Below are positions 11,711 through 22,668 of a stretch of 64,000 nucleotides of DNA, one piece after another. Where the stretch lies: positions 1-64,000 of the forward strand of contig CAMXCT020001659.1 of NCBI GenBank assembly GCA_947184155.2, written 5' to 3'. Under the pieces are notes generated by a model that had not been told where the DNA came from, ran no database searches, and was given only the letters and a program-made list of their open reading frames with translations. How positions within the stretch are numbered: the first letter of the stretch is position 1; each line of letters begins with the position of its first letter. The stretch is from Cladocopium goreaui. Its lineage: Eukaryota > Sar > Dinophyceae > Suessiales > Symbiodiniaceae. The position numbers and the translations under genes were made by a program.

Positions 11711-11853
11711 CACAAAAGGAGCACCAGAGAGACCAGAGGTTTTGCCAAAACGGAGCACCAGCAAGTCCAATCAGAGAGCACAAATGAAGCACCAAAAAGT
11801 ACAATCAGAGACCACAAAAGGAGCACCAGAGAGACCAGAGGTTTTGCCAAAAC
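11711..11853. repeat. 41-bp exact direct repeat, two copies
   Basis: The 41-bp segments at 11711-11751 and 11813-11853 are identical, beginning CACAAAAGGAGCACCAGAGA. Weaker related units (GGAGCACC, GCACCAGAAAG) extend the pattern back to about 11540. They lie before the extra ORF of the plus-strand retroelement and may belong to its 5' region. Confidence 0.8.
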
Positions 11854-12013
11854 TGCCAATTTCCAGTTGGACACCATGTGCACCTGTAGTATCTGTTCTT
11901 GTCTCCAAGAAAAAAGCAGCTGCGTTTCAGATCGTGGCGGAGCCGTGCCCAGGGCGATGATGCTAGCATGCAACAAATCGAGAAGTGTAACAAGTTTTCC
12001 CTTCGCCTGTTCC

Positions 12014-12969
12014 ATGCTATGTGCAATGGCGTTGGCTTGCTGGGGAAACTATGAGGGGCACCACGTGGAGATGGACACCATGTACCTCGATGGGATGATC
12101 CAGAAGTATGACAGCAAGACCGTGGGTTCCACAGGTTCCAATTCGAAATGGGACAACGATGCCCATGTGTGCCGCAATGCAACAACTGGTGATGACTTTT
12201 GTTTTCTAGTTGGTGACAGTAAAGCCTGTGGAACAACCTGCAATGAACCTGAAGTTCGAGGCTCCAAGGCGTATGGTGATTTCAATGGTCGACCAGCTCA
12301 AGGAGGAGCTCACGTCTTCTCAGGTGGCAAAGCAATAGCTGATGTTCGAGGCCTCAGCATGATCAACAATTTTTCCTCTGGAGATGGTCTGCGCCTAGGG
12401 GTTCAAGTCCTTCTGGCGTGTGAGAAACGAGCTGGAATTGGCATGGTTAATTTTCTGCAATTCCACGGCTCAAAATTTGACTGTTTGGATGTGGATCGTT
12501 TTGGTGGCTGTGGTGCTGCATTGGTGGAGAGCAATGTTTTTCAGTGCAGTTCAGACGGAGTGCAAAATAGGTTGGATGACTGCAAATGTCGTGGATTGGC
12601 ACCGATGAACAATCCACTGAATAACTGGAGTTTCAATCAGCCCTGGAACAGTGTGCGGCAGTTTTGGACAATCATTTCTATTTCTTTGGCGAGCTTAGAG
12701 CTTTATGTTTCAGTCGATGACATCCTTCGGAACTATGCCTCCATCACTTATGAGGAGATGATTGCTGCATTGGTGGCTATGCTGAGTTTTTCCATGAAGC
12801 AGTGCGCTGAACCCATGATTGCAAAACATGCATGGTGCTGTTGAACGCTGACTATGGTGACATGCCTTGCAGCGAGCCATTTGGGCTTTGCATGGACGTC
12901 GAGCTCTATGACCAGATCAGAGAAGAGATTGAAGAGATCAAGGCGTTACAGAATGAGGACGCAGATTAA
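12014..12969 (+). pseudogene. Unrecognised ORF upstream of retroelement gag, one frameshift
   Basis: From the in-frame ATG at 12014 the frame reads about 275 codons, then shifts by one base near 12830. In the new frame it continues (LLNADYGDMPCSEPFG) through an acidic helix to TAA at 12967-12969. The frame is also open upstream to 11498. The N-terminus is hydrophobic and could be a signal peptide. The middle is rich in Cys, Gly and Asn, with pairs such as ACGTTC and DCKCRG. The stop lies about 40 nt before the gag ATG at 13010 on the same strand, which suggests an extra cistron of the element rather than a host gene. No homologue recognised. Confidence 0.5.
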
Positions 12970-13009
12970 AGCCCTGTTGTTTGCCTCCTGGGCGTGCAGT
13001 GCTCAAGCA

Positions 13010-14102
13010 ATGGAAGGCCAACAGGGTGAGCAAACTTTCCTTCTTCGAATGGCCAATTTGGCCAAGGCAGCAACTTCTGCTTCAAGCGCTGCTGAACGTG
13101 CTTTGAATCAGGTGAGCCAAGCTGGTACTGCAGGCAGTAGCGTTGGAGGCCAAGATCCAATTCACAGCGGTTTGTCGACGGCGGCTACAAAGGTGCTGCG
13201 CAATCCAGATGCCTTGAACGGTGAAAATCCTTATGCCTTTACCTCATGATCCTCACGGAAATTCAGTTTTACTTCATAATTGTCGTTTGGTGATAGCAGA
13301 TATCAGGTAGCCTTTGATAGGATTGACAAATTGAAGCCTTCTGAGGATTTGAATCCCTGCAATGCTAAGGAAAAGGAGCTGTCAACAAAATTGTATTCAA
13401 TTTTGACGTCCTATTGGAAAGGGCGCTGCAGTGGCCTGGGGGGGAGTCTATCAAAGACCCGTGATGGATTCAGGTTGTGGTGTGCACTGCAAACTGAGTT
13501 TGAACCAGTTTCTCGACAGCGTTCCCTGGCAGTGGCGCAAGCCCTAGCTTCATACCCATGTTTCCCTGCCAGCAAATCTGCAGTGGAAAACATCCTCAGC
13601 TATGAAGCTCTTGTGCAACAAATTGAAGAACTTTCAAGTCAACTGTATCCTGAAGAGTTGAAGGCCGCCACATTGATACGATGTTCTGAAAGCCGTCTAT
13701 GTGAACACCTTCGGCTGACAGGGTGAGACGACAAGCTACTCTCAGTTGAGTGAGGCCATTTTGGGCTATGTTATGAGAAGGCCTCCATGTTTTGGACCAC
13801 AGAATCAATTTTGCGTTCACTCAACCCCATCGCTGACTCTACAACTGCAAGTTTCTCAGGGCCACAGCCCATGGAGGACCGCATTTGTCAACAACGGTGG
13901 CAAGTCGAAAGGGAAGAGTGGCAAAGGCAAAGGAGGTCGTGGCCGAGAATGGTGGTCTTTTGGAAGTTATGCGTTCCAAGGACGTGGTCGTGGTGGCAAG
14001 AGCAAAGGCCGAGGAAACAAAGGCAAAGGCAAGGGCAAACAGAAAGGCAAGAGCAAAGGCAAGTTGCAAATCTTTTTGGAACCGAAAGCGCCCCACGAGT
14101 GA
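13010..14102 (+). pseudogene. Gag-like gene of a copia-type retroelement, decayed
   Basis: Starts MEGQQGEQTFLL. A helical region leads to LRNPDALNGENPYAFTS, then SFGDSRYQ, then a segment typical of Gag capsid domains in dinoflagellate retroelements (TRDGFRLWCALQTEFEPVSR). The tail is basic, with repeated GKGK (13890-14080), and probably binds RNA. It is broken: stop codons TGA 13247-13249 and TAA 13277-13279 sit where relatives usually have Trp, and there are frameshifts near 13725 and 13770. No CCHC knuckle, protease, integrase or reverse transcriptase follows; the next coding sequence is on the other strand. It is a 5' remnant of an element different from the copia element at 14430-21404. 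Confidence 0.7.
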
Positions 14103-14429
14103 GAACTGAAATCCAACTGCTATGCATGACATGTGACTGTCATGAAGTGAAAACTGAAATGGTTACACAGCTGAATGCAGAGTGCGGTAAACCTTTGCAC
14201 CCCACCTCAGCATGTATTTCTAATGCAATGCTGCTCTACCGCCCCTCAGGACTGTTCTAAGCCCTTTGAGTTTCTTTTGTTGGGGCTTCTGTGCGGTGAT
14301 ACATGGTGGCACAACTGCCAAAAATGAGAAACCTGTGTCTCATTCTAATGACAGTGTCGTGTGGTGCCAGTAAAATTGGCTTCTCTCACTGATTCAAAAC
14401 TCTTGCAGCTCTTCTTGGGCGTTTCTTCG

Positions 14430-15293
14430 TCAGCTGATTCTGCTGGTGGTGGCCGTCCATAGTGCAAGGAGGCCCACTCCTTGTTCTGCATTTTGATACC
14501 TCCTCAATCTTTCTGATCTTGTTTCTTCACGCATCGACTCATCTGAGTCAGGGTCAGGAATTTCTGGATCCTTGAAGATCTCTGCAAAGGTGCGCAGTAG
14601 ATCCATTGTCACCTCAACTCGTTGGAGTTCCAGAAGCCTGACAATGCATCTGTGGACCTCCTCATGGCTTGTTGGAAGGAGATCACGCTCATGTTTTCCA
14701 AGCCTATAGCTCGGTGAGCTATCATCCTCTGACAAGTCGTGCTCCTCACTCAAGGAGTTCAATGTCCTTTCTCGATCTTGTAAGCTCGCAGTGGGAAGGT
14801 GATGCAAGCAAGTCTCCAACCATCGTTGCATCTGTTGGTACCTCATTGCTGCACCAATGTACCTGAAGTCCATGCTTCGACGCATCATGTACCATGAGTA
14901 CCCAACCAAGAGCATAGTCCAGGTCATCAGAAATGCTGTTCCAAACCAAGATCTATGTGAGGTTGTAGAACCATCCCAACTGCAACCTTGGAGTTGTGTG
15001 GCCATGAGGCCCTGTAGATTCACCAAGGCCAGGTGGCCAAGTCTCATGCGGTGAGAGCGGTTGTCCTCACCCTCGTTCATATCTTTTGTCGGGCTGTTCT
15101 CATGACTGTTAATGTCATCGATTGTGTTTAACATCTCAGTTGCTTGACCTCGTTCAGAATCATTTGCAGCTCGTATGAAGTTCATGAAATTTGCAAGTAG
15201 TGCTCGACGTTGGTTGTAGGATGTTGTAGGTTTGGGCACGAACTGTGTCTCCAGCCTGCGTCGCATCTTCGTAACGTCGATTGCACCTTTCAA
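14430..15293 (-). pseudogene. Copia polyprotein part 4: second membrane module and C-terminus
   Basis: Continues from part 3 after a one-base shift. It repeats that segment's layout: a Leu-rich stretch with QLQGC, then a hydrophobic span (WFGTAFLMTWTMLLVGYSWY, about 14870-14950), then an acidic Ser/Glu-rich cytoplasmic-like region with helices, ending at a stop near 14430. Two QLQGC-plus-membrane modules in tandem suggest an internal duplication in the ancestral polyprotein. Their function is unknown; an envelope-like or membrane-tethering role is speculation. Confidence 0.65.
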
Positions 15294-16905
15294 ACATCCA
15301 ACTGATCATTCCTTCTGGAGAGAAAGCAGGAAAATCTTCAATGTCTTCTGTGGCTTCTGTCATGATGCTTGCTGTGTCAGCATCGTCAGAGCCATCCATG
15401 GAGTCAAAACTGGGGCTGTCCGGTGTGCCCTTTCTGACATGTGTGCACTGTGACATCCAGAGCAAGTAAGCACCAAGAAGTCCAATCCATGCTGCTGTGA
15501 ACACGTAAGAGATTTCCAGCATGTCTGTCGCCATCGCGTCACACCCTTGAAGTTGAAGGGTCAGCAGGCTCAAGGCGCCTATCAAAACTCGAAGTTGTGA
15601 ATTGCGACTTGAAGTTGATGCAGATTGCTGTGGAAAGTGTCTGAAGATTCTTCCTGGGTCGTCTGATCCTACCAGTTGGTTTTGTGAATTGCTCCAAAGC
15701 CCAAAGAGAAACATCAATGATTCCAGCCTGGCAATTGAAAGTCGTTTCGTTGAAACATCTGCTGGATTGATTGTTCCCAAAACTGCTTTGACTTGCAACA
15801 TCTTTTCAACAACTAAGTTCTGGAGCGAAAGTACCCTGCAGCTCAAATGCCTGAGTCTTCCAACACCTCGACGTGACAAGACTCCACGCGCTGCAGATGA
15901 ATCCAAGTACAAATACATGAGAATGCGGACTTGGAGCACCCAACAAAGAATAGTTCTGATGAGAATGGCATCCATGGCAGCTGAAGCGGCAGCATATGTT
16001 TCAGATTCTGCGCTCGACAGTGACACTATCTTCTGAGTCCTTGATGACGAGTAAACAAGGCATCCACCATAGAAGATTGCACTTCCAGAAACCGATCTGC
16101 GTGTGTTTCTGTCTGCAGCCCAGTCTGCGTCACTGAAAATTTCCAGAACAGGTTCTTCACACTCATAGTCGCGCAACAAACCTGAATGCATGCCCTTCCA
16201 TTTCAAAAAAACATATTGGTCAGAGTGACCTGCCATGTAGCCAACCAAATGCTTCAAGACCACCATAGCTTTGTGAGTGGGTCTCGATGCACATGTTGAG
16301 AGATATCTGATCACGTATTGGCATTGCGGCAAATCTGGAGACAAGTGCAGCCGGATCCCAATGCAGCATCGATACACTGAAGCGTCGTGCTGGTCCAACT
16401 CTTCAGTGGTGTCAGGAGTTTCAATTTCGCTGTGGCCAGGGGATCTCTTGTTTTGCAAACGTTTTGACAAATGAAACAACTTGCAAAGCTGATCCAAGTG
16501 TTTGGGATGAATTCGAATGATCATCCTCCCATCCGACAACAACTGGTGGGTTTTCTTCAAAAACGTCACCTCATCACCTGGTCCTGACATGATCTCGATG
16601 GAAACTGTGTACTTCGCCTGCAATGACGGAATGAGCTCCTCTAGGACGGTCTTCCTAGAGCCCACGATGAGAATGTCATCGATGTGCACCAACATCAAAC
16701 AATCACCTTTGGCTGAGCGCAACATGGACGGGTAGGCCTCATTCTCGGCCATCTTCAAGCTGCTGCTTTCGAGAAACTTCACCAGATCTTTGTGCCATAA
16801 AAGGCTACCATCCCGTTGACCGGGCAAAACTCGGCCAAGACTGTAGGAAACTGAAGGTCCACCTTGCGTCAGTGCACCTGACACGTGTGGGTTGTTCTTG
16901 TGCAA
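15160..16905 (-). pseudogene. Copia polyprotein part 3: reverse transcriptase, RNase H, first membrane module
   Basis: The RT continues with LGRVLPGQRDGSLLWH and the active-site strand LMLVHIDDILIVG, a HIDD variant of the usual YVDD. RNase H shows FSDADWAADRNTRRS, then SSAESETYAA. Beyond RNase H, where most copia elements end, the frame carries about 150 more residues: a QLQGC motif, then a hydrophobic span (ISYVFTAAWIGLLGAYLLWM, about 15470-15530 on the plus strand), then an acidic Ser/Asp-rich stretch. The frame breaks near 15290. Confidence 0.85.
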
Positions 16906-18712
16906 CTGTCAAGAAGGCATCTTTCACATCAATTGCAAGCATCAAAGTTTCTTGATGTTCCCTCAAAGCAAGAAGACAAATGGGCAAGATCCTGGTTGCA
17001 ATATTGGAGGAAACCGGTGAGAACAAGGCTTCTTTGTCAGGTTGCAACCAAGTGTATTCCCTTGCCACAAGTCTGCTTCTTCTCAACCAGATTGCATTGC
17101 CTGCATCATCCTTCTTTTCACGCCAAGTGCGCACAAAACGTGTGCTCAGGCACTTCGCATCAGCAGGTGGGGTGTCTTCAAGCAAGACATGACGACCAAA
17201 CAAACGTTCAATCTCAACTTGGTCTGCAGTGCTGTCCAGTCGTTGAAGTTCATCAGGTTCAGGTTGTGGCTCTTGTGGACCGTAAGGATAACTGAGTTCC
17301 TTCATGCGGTTGCTGAGCTCTGAAACAGGTTCGGAAGGATCTTCATCATGTTGCAGCATGACATCAAAATCCTCTTCTTGCAAAACAATCAAAACAACAT
17401 CGGGTTCGATGTCCAAATGCTCGATTTGTCGCAGTTGTCCAAGCAAATTGACACTGCCTGGACCATCGCCATGCTTGGCAATCTTGTTGGGCGACATCAT
17501 GTCTTCAAATGAGGTGTCATCAACCAAATCACGTCCAGCTTCAGACTGTGGTGTCTGTGGCACAACATCTCCATGAGGCATCTGAATATCAGCAACTTCA
17601 GAGTGAAGACATTTTGAATCCCCACCTGAGTCCTCATGTTCTGTATCGCGCTTGCTAGATCTCGGCGCACCAGATGACGCTGCAGCAGTGCTTTGTTGAG
17701 GCACAGGATCAATTGTTGCTGGTGCTTCATCATCCTGCATGTGGATTGGCTGTTGTTCACCAGGCTCATGTGTTGTGGGTACCACAGTGTCCCCCACCTC
17801 AGTTGATAGAGCCTTGGCATCCACGTCCTCATATGGATGTGCCCTTGCATAGTCACGTACTGCCAACGCATCTCTGTCACCCAAATGGAGTGTAGTGCCA
17901 ACTGCAACCCCTGGAGGAAGTGATGACCCCTTTGAATAGACCAAACGATGTCCCAAGTTTGCATACCCATACTCCCATGGTGATGCAGTGATTTCACCAA
18001 GCAGTTCAAGTTGAAAAGAATCAGGAAGTCTTTGAATGCTGCGTGTTGTGAAAATTCCAGTTGGTGTGCCAATGATGTGGCAATCGTTGGACATAGTCTT
18101 GCTAAGCCAGATACTTTTGGTCCATTGTGGCAAACCTTTCAAACTGGTTTTCAAATATCCAAAAAATTTTTCACCGTACATCGCAACCTTTCCAGAATAG
18201 AACCTTGCAGTCGTCCCCTCATAGCTTGTCATGGCACGTTTCACAGAAAAATGATTGTGCAACCAAGCGCTGTGAATGAGTGCCCATGCATAGACTGGGT
18301 GCATGCATCCAAAAATGGGGCCCTTGCAACCAGTAGCTTCTTCGATCTGAGAGACAAGCAAGTTGGCCTTTGACCTCAAAACGCTAACCATCGATTCTGC
18401 GGCTCCATTGGCCTGATGGTCGCCTGTAGGTGCAGGTTCTGCATGTACCACAATGTTCAAACCCATGCAAGCTCGTTTGACAGCTTCAAGAAGAGCTAGA
18501 GTGCTGGGCTCTCCATCACAACGTAAACCAACTTCAGAGTGACCACAATGCACAATGAATCGACACATCTCTGTAACCAGGTAGCTAAGGCTTTTGCCAC
18601 CTTTCTGCAGTGTTGGAAGTGCCAAACAAAGTGCAGTGTCACGGTCACTGAGCACCAAAACTGTCAACTTGTCGGTTTCATCTTTCATTCGACTTGCAAA
18701 AGAAGAAATCAA
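16805..18712 (-). pseudogene. Copia polyprotein part 2: integrase core and reverse transcriptase N-terminus
   Basis: The integrase core shows the second Asp in LRCDGEP and the Glu in QANGAAESMV, giving D,D,E when the Asp of the preceding segment is included. A long acidic, Gln/Pro-rich linker follows. The reverse transcriptase begins with RLFGRHVLLED and reaches the palm motif AIDVKDAFLTV. The frame is lost shortly after that (about 16870-16900), and the RT continues in the overlapping segment. The first codon of this frame is not a start codon; it is a continuation. Confidence 0.85.
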
Positions 18713-21404
18713 ATGATATCACGCTGTGGCTTGCAGCTTCATGAGTCTGTGGTCTATGGCCATCTTGTTTTGCTCGATGGGCAACACACAAAGAGCACCA
18801 TGTCTCATATGGTTCATGTGTCAAGTTGTGAGCATCTCGAACTGCTGCTGAGGGTTCCGCAGGTTTGTGCTGTGGCACTGCATGACGTTCCACATCCTGT
18901 TTTAGTTTGGCCTCAACAGCCTGTGCTTCCATGAGCTCACGTGTTTTCACAAACTCAATCATGCGTTTCATGCATTTTTTCTTGGAACCACGTTTTGAAA
19001 GTCGAAGTGACGTGCAGCCAGCCCTGAGACCACGCAAAGGAGTGTCATGAGTGTAGGTGATGCCATCAATTGTGATTGTAGATTCATCAAAGTATGGAAT
19101 CACACGATCTTCATCCAAAGGTTCAGCCTCAGGAACATCGGCTGGGGTTTCCTCAACAGGCTGTGCTTGCTGTGGCTCTTCTGAATCATCCACATCAATG
19201 TCATCATCAAAAATTGGTCGGCTGTCATCCTCAGTGATCCTGAAACCAAGCTCTTCACTGGGGACGCTGTGAACATGCGCAAGTGTCAAAACTTCGACAA
19301 CGCTTTCAGGATCATAAATGTCACCTTCCATGTCATCCATGTCACTCACAGGCTCTGAAAACTCTAAAAGTTCCCATCCTTGACAATTTCTGAAAACAAG
19401 CGTTGTTCTCAACCACATCATCTCTTCTGCTGGGCACAGTGTTGTGTCAACAAACTTGGCTCTGCGCGTGGTCAGTGCATAGACCTGCGGGTTTATCCTG
19501 TTCCACCCTGGCAGCAACCTACGCAAAACTCGTTCAAGATGAATTGCACGAACAGCAGAAACTGATGGTGTCGAGCTTTTGGGATTGAGTACATCATTTT
19601 CTGAAATCATTCGAATGCAACCTTGAACACACAGTGAATTGCGTTTGAAGTGCACATTGACAAACCTGTCACGTTTCACCAAACAAATGCCAGAATCTGT
19701 GTGCTGAAACTCCCAACCAGCTCGAATGATGTGGCCCAATGCTAAGAGCGGGCCACTGATGTTGGCGATGATGAAACGCTCACGCAAAACAACACCGTTT
19801 CCTAGATCAACTGTGGCAAGTCTGGTGTCTTTGATATCCAATTTGCCACCATGAGCATCGATGTAGTCTTGTCCAACAGTTTCATGACTGCATGATTCAC
19901 CAACATTTGAGTAAGCTAGGGGCAGCGCACTGGTGTCGGCACCTGAATCAAGAATGATGTCAGTCTGGGTTGAACCTGTCATGGTCATCATGCGCACGTG
20001 GTGAAAGTGATTGGGCTCTTTGTAGCCAGGTTCACATGTCCAGTTTGCATCATCATCAGTGCATGCCATGTCAAACAACTTGGGTTCAAACTGTTGAATT
20101 GCACGAACTAAGCCTGAATTGGAGCCATTGTTGCTGAACTCTGTGAGATCCTCGATGATCACGGCTGAATCACTGAAGGCAACACGATTCACATTGCCTG
20201 TTGTGGACCTGTAAGAAGTTGCACTTGGACATTGCTGAGCTGTACCAGTGCTGCTGGGGCTCGATGCAACACGCTGTGAGTGGTTGTCATCACCTTCAAC
20301 CTGCCTAACAACACCAGAAGCTTTGTCAACTTGAAATTTTCTGCAATCTTTCTTCCAATGACCAAATGCACCGCAATAGTTGCAACGGTTGACATCAGTC
20401 GGCTTTGCCTGTGTCTTGCCAACTCCTTTGGAGTGTGAGCCATAACCTTTGCCACTCTGCTGTGATTTGCCTTTGCCTTTGGCGTCTTTCGATTTGCCCT
20501 TGTGTTTGCCTTTGCCTTTCTGTGGCGATTTTCCCTTTTGGCCTTTGCCTTTTGATTTGCCTTGTGAAACCTGGTTGATTTCCATTGGCGCTGAGCCTCC
20601 AGAGTCAGTGTTGTAGGAGGTGACTGCGCCAAGCTCTGAGTAGACCTTCTTTTTGCTCCATGTTGTGCTGAGTCTTTCAAACGCTACGACCCTCTCCTTG
20701 ATCTCCGCGAACGTTGAAGTCTCTGTCATGTTCAATTGCACATGTTGTTGCAGCTGTCGTGGCAAACGTTTGACCAACGTTGTAAGAAGTATGTCATCAG
20801 CTACTTCAGCACCACTGCTTTTGCGGTATTCATCAGCTATGCGTTCCAGTCCTTGCACTTGTTCCAGCAACGTTTTCTCACGTGTGAAAGCTGGATGAGT
20901 CATGAGAGCACTGAGGATTCCCAGGGCTCTGCTTTTCGTCTTAGGTGTGTACAAGCTGCATAATTGCCTCCACACCTCCATGCCATTGCTGCTGGGCACT
21001 TGCTTCAACAGCTTCAAAGGTCGTTGTTGCAAAAGACCTGAAAGGATCGCATACAGCTTCTTTGAACGCGCTTCAGATGCAACACCTTCAGCACTTGCAG
21101 TGTATGATACAGGAACATTCAAGTGATCCTCAACATGTTTGAGGTCTGTTTCAAATCCAGGTTCAGCGTAAACCAGCCATTGCTTGAAAAAGAAAGCAAA
21201 GTCAAACCAGTTCGATTGATCTTCAGCTGAGTTTGCACTACCAAAGCTTGTAGGACACTTCACAACCTTGCTAGCTTCTGAAAAACCACCTTTCTGCGCT
21301 CTTGCTTGCTCGTTGGACTCCTTCAGCGCTAATGCTGCTTGAGCAGCTGCATCAGCGGCACGTGTGACTGCCTCCAGGATCTGTGAAGCTTGGGCACCAG
21401 ACAT
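18678..21404 (-). pseudogene. Copia polyprotein part 1: Gag, protease, integrase N-terminus
   Basis: The Met at 21404 (MSGAQASQILEA) is the likely Gag start, although the frame is open to 21518. Gag carries a helical capsid region, Lys-Gly repeats, and a CCHC knuckle CNYCGAFGHWKKDC near residue 340. The aspartic protease motif LDSGAD lies near residue 485. An acidic linker follows. The integrase zinc module (H...H...WCSLC) lies near residue 860, and the first catalytic Asp (SFDFF) is just before the end. The frame breaks at a run of four A (18698-18701 on the plus strand); one extra base there explains the shift into the next segment. Confidence 0.85.
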
Positions 21405-22668
21405 CGCTACGTTAGCAAGATCTTCTTTTGGATTTGGTACGTTACAAAAGAAGACGTGGCCGAAAGGCAGCCTGTGGGTGCACATTGGTGGCACCGATTG
21501 CACGTGGAAGAAAATCAAACATAAGATTCCACCGAGCAGTATGAAAGAAAGGCCAGATCCACAAAGATCTCATGGCGTATGCGCGGCAGTTGCAGTGGCG
21601 CTCAAGGCACAGCAGTGATGACTGCCAAGTAACTCTGAAAGCAAGTGAACATGTGAGAGTACAAAATGAAGTTGACCGACAAAGGGCTCCAAATCTTTGG
21701 TAATAAAACGCGGTTTTCCAAAAAACAAATCATGAGTTTAAACAATTTTATCAGCCTTTCAAAAGGCAATTTTTGCTGAAAGGCGCAAGGGATTGTGACC
21801 TTCAATGGTCAAAATACCGTCCTGAAACCACCCGCACGGAAATTTATGCTGGGTTTGGCTGGGTGTCCCAAAATCTTGGCACAGGTCGAATGGCACAAAA
21901 ACAACCAGCCAAAAACAACAAACAAAAAACATCCAAACGCAACAATGTTACATTTCGCATTTCGCCGGCATTGTTGAGCCACTTGATAATAGATGAATCG
22001 ACATGATGTCAAACGATGTAAAAACAGTCCAATTTGATTGATTTAATAATGTTAACTGTTAATTTTGATGGGAACAGACGCGAAAAGAAAGTGAGTGGCA
22101 GAAAAGGACATTGGTATTTTTGGCCAAATCAAGTGTTGTTTGATGTTGTTTGGATATGTTTGCAGGATTATTGTGGGACTGTATGAACATATGTGAATAT
22201 GAACGCTTGTCGCTGCACATGAGAGTGTGCGATTTTTTTTCCATTTCCAGAAGGGGATTAAATTAAATACAAAATTGCTAGGCCAATGTGTTGGATGTGG
22301 TGGTATTTTCCGATGTTTGTCACCTTACACTTTCCTAACTTGCATTTATCATTCCGTGGGTTTGAGGAATTTGCCACCAGAAAAATGTAATATGTTCCAA
22401 TTGTTGGGGTGGCCCAGAAAATTGTAATATTATTTTTCCACCTCAGAATCAGAAAATGTAATATTACAGTACACTTTTCCGCCCCGTCCCCGCAGATTTC
22501 AATTTTTTATTCACCCAGATCTGAATTTCTAGTTTTTTTTTCGATACCCGGATTTCAAGTCATTTCCAAAGACGTCAAACATAATCTACAATCATTGGAA
22601 AAAATAATGAAAATTACTTCACTTCGAATGATCCCCACCATGGCATTTATACATTTTCTTACTGGCAA
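21405..22668. other. No gene seen; 5' flank of the copia element
   Basis: This should hold the leader or LTR of the minus-strand element. No repeat of the 14100-14430 sequence was noticed. Short open frames at 21770-22010 lack splice support. Confidence 0.4.

Larger units (their letters stand above)
14430..21404 (-). mobile_element. Ty1/copia-like retrotransposon, internal coding region, frameshifted
   Basis: On the minus strand the order is Gag, zinc knuckle, protease, integrase, reverse transcriptase, RNase H, then a C-terminal extension. Integrase before reverse transcriptase defines the copia order. The four frame segments (18678-21404, 16805-18712, 15160-16905, 14430-15293) overlap by 35-134 nt, so they are one ancestral polyprotein split by small indels. 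I compared 14100-14430 with 21405-22200 by eye and saw no long terminal repeats, tRNA primer site or polypurine tract. The element may be truncated, or its LTRs may be too divergent to see. Confidence 0.85.

Noticed and set aside
12396-12420. T-arm-like GGGGTTCAAGTCC suggesting a tRNA
   Set aside because: No acceptor stem, D arm or anticodon arm can be built around it, and it lies inside an ORF.
14100-22200. Long terminal repeats around the copia element
   Set aside because: Comparison by eye of both flanks found no shared sequence, primer site or polypurine tract; a self-alignment would decide.
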